Part shown: in pieces, positions 5,765-8,257 of the stretch | Layout: each line of letters starts with the position of its first letter | How positions within the stretch are numbered: the stretch's first letter is position 1 | Origin: CAZCRE01 sp964501075 | Lineage (GTDB): Archaea; Thermoproteota; Bathyarchaeia; Bathyarchaeales; Bathycorpusculaceae | DNA: 8,257 bases | Direction: 5' to 3' | Assembly: GCA_964501075.1 (NCBI GenBank) | Contig: CAZCRE010000060.1 | Span: 1 to 8,257, forward strand | Made by a program: the position numbers and the translations under genes | The notes under the pieces: generated by a model | Told to the model about the DNA's origin: nothing | What the model saw: the letters and a program-made list of their open reading frames with translations, nothing else | Databases searched by the model: none

Positions 5765-6157
5765 CTAGAGATGAACCCTAATGTCAAGTAAGTCGCCATC
5801 TCCAAGATGAAACCTATCTCTTAGATTAACGGGAGCAACTATCTCTAAAACATCTTCTGAATGGTCTGTGGCATCTGGAATTACGATAGCACCCCCAATG
5901 CCGTCCGCCAAACTGGCCCTGTAGCACTTGCCACGACGAAAACCGGCAACAGGAGAGATTTCAATTGCCTTTGCCTTTTCCAGTACATTTGCAAGTCTTT
6001 TAGCATCATCTTCTGTCAGTCTTATGTTCAGAGTCCCAACATATGGAACAAAGCCAAGTTTCCTGATGATCTGCTCCTCTACCCAAAGTAACCCAACGTA
6101 CTTGGCTCCTTCACCCTTTCCAGAGAACACTGCTCCAGTAATACATAAGGTATCCAA
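5765..6157 (-). CDS. ribK: CTP-dependent riboflavin kinase RibK
   Basis: Archaeal RibK phosphorylates riboflavin to FMN with CTP as donor. The family match runs the whole length. From the N-terminus it shows TGAVFSGKGEGAKYV, LGFVPYVGTLNIRL, a central GFRRGKCYRA, then an end containing VLEIVAPVNLRDRF and DGDLLDIRV. The preferred start is TTG at 6157, giving 130 aa. GAGGT (6170-6166 on this strand) is 8 nt upstream, and the resulting N-terminus (MDTLCITG) is as short as in other RibK proteins. The ATG at 6190 gives 11 extra residues and has no ribosome site. Upstream on the same strand, 58 nt away, is a 122-aa gene of unknown role. The 3' end meets the acyl-CoA synthetase gene with a 4-nt spacer. 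FMN from this enzyme feeds flavoproteins and, through FAD, ThyX nearby; that functional link is inference. Confidence 0.93.
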   Translation of the reverse strand: MDTLCITGAVFSGKGEGAKYVGLLWVEEQIIRKLGFVPYVGTLNIRLTEDDAKRLANVLEKAKAIEISPVAGFRRGKCYRASLADGIGGAIVIPDATDHSEDVLEIVAPVNLRDRFHLGDGDLLDIRVHL

Positions 6158-6165
6158 CTGTTGAA

Positions 6166-6170
6166 ACCTC
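6166..6170 (-). promoter_or_regulatory. ribosome site deciding the ribK start
   Basis: On the minus strand GCGAGGTTT contains GAGGT, 8 nt before a TTG at 6157. This selects the short RibK form over the ATG at 6190, which has no such site. Confidence 0.55.
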
Positions 6171-6191
6171 GCGCAAAATGTAGATCTCATG

Positions 6192-6209
6192 AAAAAAGAG
6201 GAATCTCTT
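6192..6209 (-). terminator. weak hairpin plus T-run between the 122-aa gene and ribK
   Basis: On the minus strand a 5-bp stem AAGAG-ATTC-CTCTT (6209-6196) runs into a stretch of six T (6197-6192). It lies 6 nt after the stop of the 122-aa gene. Archaeal RNA polymerase can stop at T-tracts, so this may partly separate the two genes. The stem is short and overlaps the tract. Confidence 0.3.
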
Positions 6210-6215
6210 GGACAG

Positions 6216-6584
6216 TCATTTTTGTTCTTTTAGCCATGCTGCAACTTTCTTGATCAACGCGTTCGAAGACATGTCAACCACAGGAACGATTATCTTTTCG
6301 CGAGTCTCGATGACTGGCTGATATTTCGGCATAAGGGCGTGTCCAACAAATGCCCAGTAGACCCGTTTGTGTTCAACAAACTCTTTAGCCAAAGTTTCTG
6401 TTGATGCAGGAATTGGAAAGTAGAGAAAAACCACGCCTTCAGCCCAGTACAATCCAGCAGTCTTGCCACCTGCGATTATTGACGCGAATCTCGCTATGTC
6501 ATCTGGCGTTGTGAAGAAGTTGCGTTCCATGATCACGATCTCCGTGAACGGCTCGAATCTGACATTCACTTCGCTTCCGTCCAT
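6216..6584 (-). CDS. conserved-looking protein of unknown function, 122 aa
   Basis: I do not recognise this protein. With the ATG at 6584 it has 122 aa; AGGTG (6597-6593 on this strand) lies 8 nt upstream. A TTG at 6617 would add 11 residues. It is soluble in appearance, has no signal peptide or membrane segment, and has no cysteine after the chosen start. A beta-rich first half (VNVRFEPFTEIVIMERNFF, then GLYWAEGVVFLYFPI) is followed by a mixed second half with KIIVPVVDMSSNALIKKVA. The regular mix of charged and hydrophobic residues and the clear ribosome site argue that it is a real gene. It is divergent from inositol-phosphate synthase and lies 58 nt upstream of ribK on the same strand. Either neighbour might hint at its role, but nothing in the sequence decides. 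Confidence 0.75.
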   Translation of the reverse strand: MDGSEVNVRFEPFTEIVIMERNFFTTPDDIARFASIIAGGKTAGLYWAEGVVFLYFPIPASTETLAKEFVEHKRVYWAFVGHALMPKYQPVIETREKIIVPVVDMSSNALIKKVAAWLKEQK

Positions 6585-6592
6585 GCAATTTA

Positions 6593-6597
6593 CACCT
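6593..6597 (-). promoter_or_regulatory. ribosome site deciding the 122-aa gene start
   Basis: AGGTG on the minus strand lies 8 nt before the ATG at 6584. A TTG at 6617 has only a poorer AAGG close by. If a TATA-like stretch at 6622-6632 drives the gene, transcription would start near 6600, downstream of the TTG, which again favours 6584. Confidence 0.5.
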
Positions 6598-6621
6598 GTA
6601 TCATTTCCTTTGCTCAAGTTG

Positions 6622-6632
6622 CCTTTTAACCT
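6622..6632. promoter_or_regulatory. possible shared TATA-like element in the divergent promoter region
   Basis: CCTTTTAACCT reads as AGGTTAAAAGG on the other strand. It could serve the 122-aa gene (start near 6600) or inositol-phosphate synthase (start near 6652, leader about 57 nt). It is the most TATA-like stretch in the 124 nt between the two start codons (6585-6708). The direction is uncertain. Confidence 0.3.
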
Positions 6633-6695
6633 TGTTATCTTCCAAGAAAAAGTTAAAGAGCGAACAGCTGCTAAAGCGTTAGCTAAACAACGGCA

Positions 6696-6700
6696 AGAGG
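6696..6700 (+). promoter_or_regulatory. ribosome site deciding the inositol-phosphate synthase start
   Basis: AGAGG, extended to AGAGGA, lies 8 nt before the TTG at 6709. It marks that TTG as the start rather than the far upstream in-frame ATG at 6463, which would run through the divergent gene. Confidence 0.65.
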
Positions 6701-6708
6701 AACTGAAA

Positions 6709-7788
6709 TTGACAGAAATTCGCGTGGCACTAGTAGGAGTCGGTAACTCGGCGTCCGCCCTCGTTCAAGGAACGCAATATTACAAAGACGCCAAACAAGA
6801 TACGACCGTTCCTGGGCTCATGCATGTAAATTTCGGCGGATATCACATCAAAGATGTGAGTTTCGTCGCTGCTTTTGAGGTTAACAAGAAGAAGATTGGA
6901 AAGGATTTAGCTGAAGCTATATTCACGGAGCCAAATTGCTGCGCGAAATTTGCGGATGTCCCATCATTAGGTGTCAAAGTTTCGCCTGCTCCCATCATGG
7001 ATGGCGCGGCCGAGCACATGAAGGAGACTTTTAACGTTTACAAGGAAGGGGAGATCAAACCTGTAGATATTGTCGAAACACTGAAAAAGGCGAAAGCTGA
7101 AATTCTTGTCAACTACTTGCCAGTTGGTAGCAAGCTGGCGACCCGATTTTATGCTCAGGCGGCCTTGGATGCTGGTTGTGCGTTTGTTAATTGCATGCCT
7201 GAGTTCATTGCTTCTGATTCCGCATGGGGAAGAAAGTTTGAGGAAAGGGGTTTGCCAATCGCGGGTGACGACATTAAGAGCCAACTAGGAGCAACCATTC
7301 TGCACAGAAACATTGCTAGGCTCTGCGTCGACAGAGGAGTAATCATCGACGAAACATACCAGCTAAACCTTGGAGGAGACACTGACTTCCAGAACATGAC
7401 GGTTGAGGAAAGACTGAAGACAAAACGCATTAGCAAGACAGAAGCCGTCACAAGCCTAGTCCCGTATGATTTGCCTACACGGATTGGCCCTTCAGACTAT
7501 GTGCCTTTTCTCAAGAACAAGAAAATCTGTTATCTTTGGCTCAAGGGAAGAAAATTCGGCGACAGACCCTTGACTATAATGGTGAAGCTTGAAGTGGAGG
7601 ATTCGCCTAACAGTGCAGGTGTGGTCATTGACATAATCAGGGCAGTGAAGATAGCGCTAGACCGCAAGATAGCTGGCCAACTGCTGAGCATATCTTCATA
7701 CGCGTTCAAACATCCACCAATCCAGGTACCAGACTCCTTAGCAAAACAGGCAGTGGAAGAGTTCATACAAGGAAAGAGACAACGATAA
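6709..7788 (+). CDS. ino1: myo-inositol-1-phosphate synthase, archaeal type
   Basis: The enzyme converts glucose 6-phosphate to L-myo-inositol 1-phosphate with bound NAD. In archaea the product is used for archaetidylinositol-type membrane lipids and, in some heat-loving species, the solute di-myo-inositol phosphate. The protein is 359 aa from TTG 6709, shorter than the eukaryotic form of about 510-530 aa and like other archaeal and bacterial ones. The NAD-binding turn is VGVGNSASALVQG (9-21). NYLPVGSK (135-142) follows, and then the family signature GDDIKSQLGATILHR (186-200), which carries active-site lysine K190. NLGGDTDFQNM (220-230) and the C-terminal YAFKHPP (331-337) complete the match. 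The N-terminus MTEIRVALVG fits the family start. The gene is alone on its strand here, divergent from the 122-aa gene, with no obvious terminator in the 133 nt behind it. Confidence 0.95.
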   Translation: MTEIRVALVGVGNSASALVQGTQYYKDAKQDTTVPGLMHVNFGGYHIKDVSFVAAFEVNKKKIGKDLAEAIFTEPNCCAKFADVPSLGVKVSPAPIMDGAAEHMKETFNVYKEGEIKPVDIVETLKKAKAEILVNYLPVGSKLATRFYAQAALDAGCAFVNCMPEFIASDSAWGRKFEERGLPIAGDDIKSQLGATILHRNIARLCVDRGVIIDETYQLNLGGDTDFQNMTVEERLKTKRISKTEAVTSLVPYDLPTRIGPSDYVPFLKNKKICYLWLKGRKFGDRPLTIMVKLEVEDSPNSAGVVIDIIRAVKIALDRKIAGQLLSISSYAFKHPPIQVPDSLAKQAVEEFIQGKRQR

Positions 7789-7921
7789 CAGAAATCAATC
7801 CCGGCTAGTCATTCAATCTGCTCAAATTGCCAGAACACCCTTCTCAAGACCTCCGATCTAAGCTATGTTCAGCCTCAAAGCGCTTTAGAAATTTGTCACA
7901 GTACTCTGGCCGTCTGCAATC

Positions 7922-8257
7922 CTAGTTTGGCAAGCTCTTGTTTTGCATTGCCGAACGTTGCTCTAAACGATATGAATACCGCTTATAGAACCATTTCTTG
8001 ACAGCTTCAACCATCAGAAAATAGACAGTGACCAACCCCGCGAGGATCACGAAGAACAGGGCAGGCGGTTCTACGAAACCGAACAAGGCGCCTAACGGCG
8101 TGAACGGCAATATCAGCGCACCGGCAAGTACACCCAAGCTACTCAGAAGCAAAAGCTTACCGGGCTTGCTCTTGTAGAAAGGTGTTCTTCGCGTTCTTAT
8201 GGCGAAGATGATCAAAGTCTGTGTGAACAGTGATTCCATGAACCAAGCAGTCTGAAA
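7922..8257 (-). CDS. P-type cation ATPase, C-terminal end (partial)
   Basis: The visible 111 residues are the end of a P-type ATPase; the frame stays open to the right edge, so the ATG at 8239 is internal. The sequence FQTAWFMESLFTQTLIIFAIRT is interrupted here only by the quoting limit: FQTAWFMESLFTQ (1-13) leads into TLIIFAIRTRRTPF. This is the hallmark of the penultimate membrane hairpin of MgtA-like and proton-pump-like ATPases. A short loop (KSKPGK) and two hydrophobic stretches follow, the first ending ILPFTPLGALFGF and the second containing FFVILAGLVTVYFLMVEAVKKWF. A basic tail ends the protein. The phosphorylation, nucleotide-binding and actuator domains lie outside the window, so the transported ion (magnesium, proton or other) cannot be assigned. 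Confidence 0.88.
   Translation of the reverse strand, partial: FQTAWFMESLFTQTLIIFAIRTRRTPFYKSKPGKLLLLSSLGVLAGALILPFTPLGALFGFVEPPALFFVILAGLVTVYFLMVEAVKKWFYKRYSYRLEQRSAMQNKSLPN

Noticed and set aside
4929..5805. Two long minus-strand open frames opposite the acyl-CoA synthetase gene
   Set aside because: They are antisense to a clearly conserved coding frame, have compositions typical of shadow frames (rich in Ser, Phe and Cys), and show no recognisable domain.
6463..6708. 82-residue N-terminal extension of inositol-phosphate synthase
   Set aside because: The extension lacks family similarity, overlaps the divergent 122-aa gene, and a strong ribosome site precedes the TTG at 6709 where the conserved protein begins.
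7877..7886. Palindrome AAAGCGCTTT between inositol-phosphate synthase and the ATPase gene
   Set aside because: Ten perfect bases without extension, T-run or position near a start can arise by chance; it is too weak to call an operator or terminator.
1..8257. CRISPR array, toxin-antitoxin, restriction or other defence genes
   Set aside because: No repeat-spacer pattern and no protein with such motifs is present; the only mobile-element gene in the window is the integrase.

Overview
The window looks like a stretch of archaeal chromosome. Three things point that way: an archaeal-type integrase sitting on a tRNA-Leu 3' end that lacks an encoded CCA, a CTP-dependent riboflavin kinase of the RibK family, and a short (about 360 aa) inositol-1-phosphate synthase beside an ADP-forming acyl-CoA synthetase subunit. 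My best guess is a Bathyarchaeia-like or other TACK-group archaeon, but this is an inference from gene content and style, not a proven placement. Several genes appear to start at TTG or GTG with a Shine-Dalgarno-like stretch 7 to 9 nt upstream.

Region 1 (1-895) is the right-hand end of an integrated element. A minus-strand tyrosine integrase reads from chromosomal DNA across a 53-nt tRNA-Leu(UAA) 3' fragment (843-895) into the element. This is the int(C)/attR layout of SSV-type integration. The intact tRNA-Leu and the other half of the element should lie to the left of the window. The integrase has a one-base frameshift at about 108-112; the missing C-terminus, with the likely catalytic tyrosine, continues in another frame to base 1.

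Region 2 (about 1025-5760) is a plus-strand series. It holds a small zinc-ribbon membrane protein, an HtpX-like M48 membrane protease carrying a perfect EF-hand-like calcium loop, flavin-dependent thymidylate synthase ThyX, a divergent CofE-type (F420 gamma-glutamyl ligase superfamily) protein, and the alpha subunit of an ADP-forming acyl-CoA synthetase. The last three are tightly packed: a 32-nt gap, then a start-stop overlap.

Region 3 (5765-6584) is a minus-strand pair: an unrecognised 122-aa protein followed by RibK. RibK converges on the acyl-CoA synthetase gene with only 4 nt between the two stop codons.

Region 4 (6709-7788) is myo-inositol-1-phosphate synthase on the plus strand, divergent from the 122-aa gene across a 124-nt promoter region. 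It supplies the inositol phosphate head group for archaeal phosphoinositide lipids.

Region 5 (7922-8257) is the C-terminal end of a P-type cation ATPase on the minus strand, cut by the window edge.

Apart from the integrated element, the genes are mostly housekeeping: nucleotide, flavin, lipid head-group and acyl-CoA metabolism plus membrane protein quality control. The least ordinary items are the split and frameshifted integrase, the EF-hand insert in HtpX, the CofE-like paralog coupled to the acyl-CoA synthetase alpha subunit, and the uncharacterised 122-aa protein. I see no CRISPR array, rRNA, insertion sequence or clearly new defence system.
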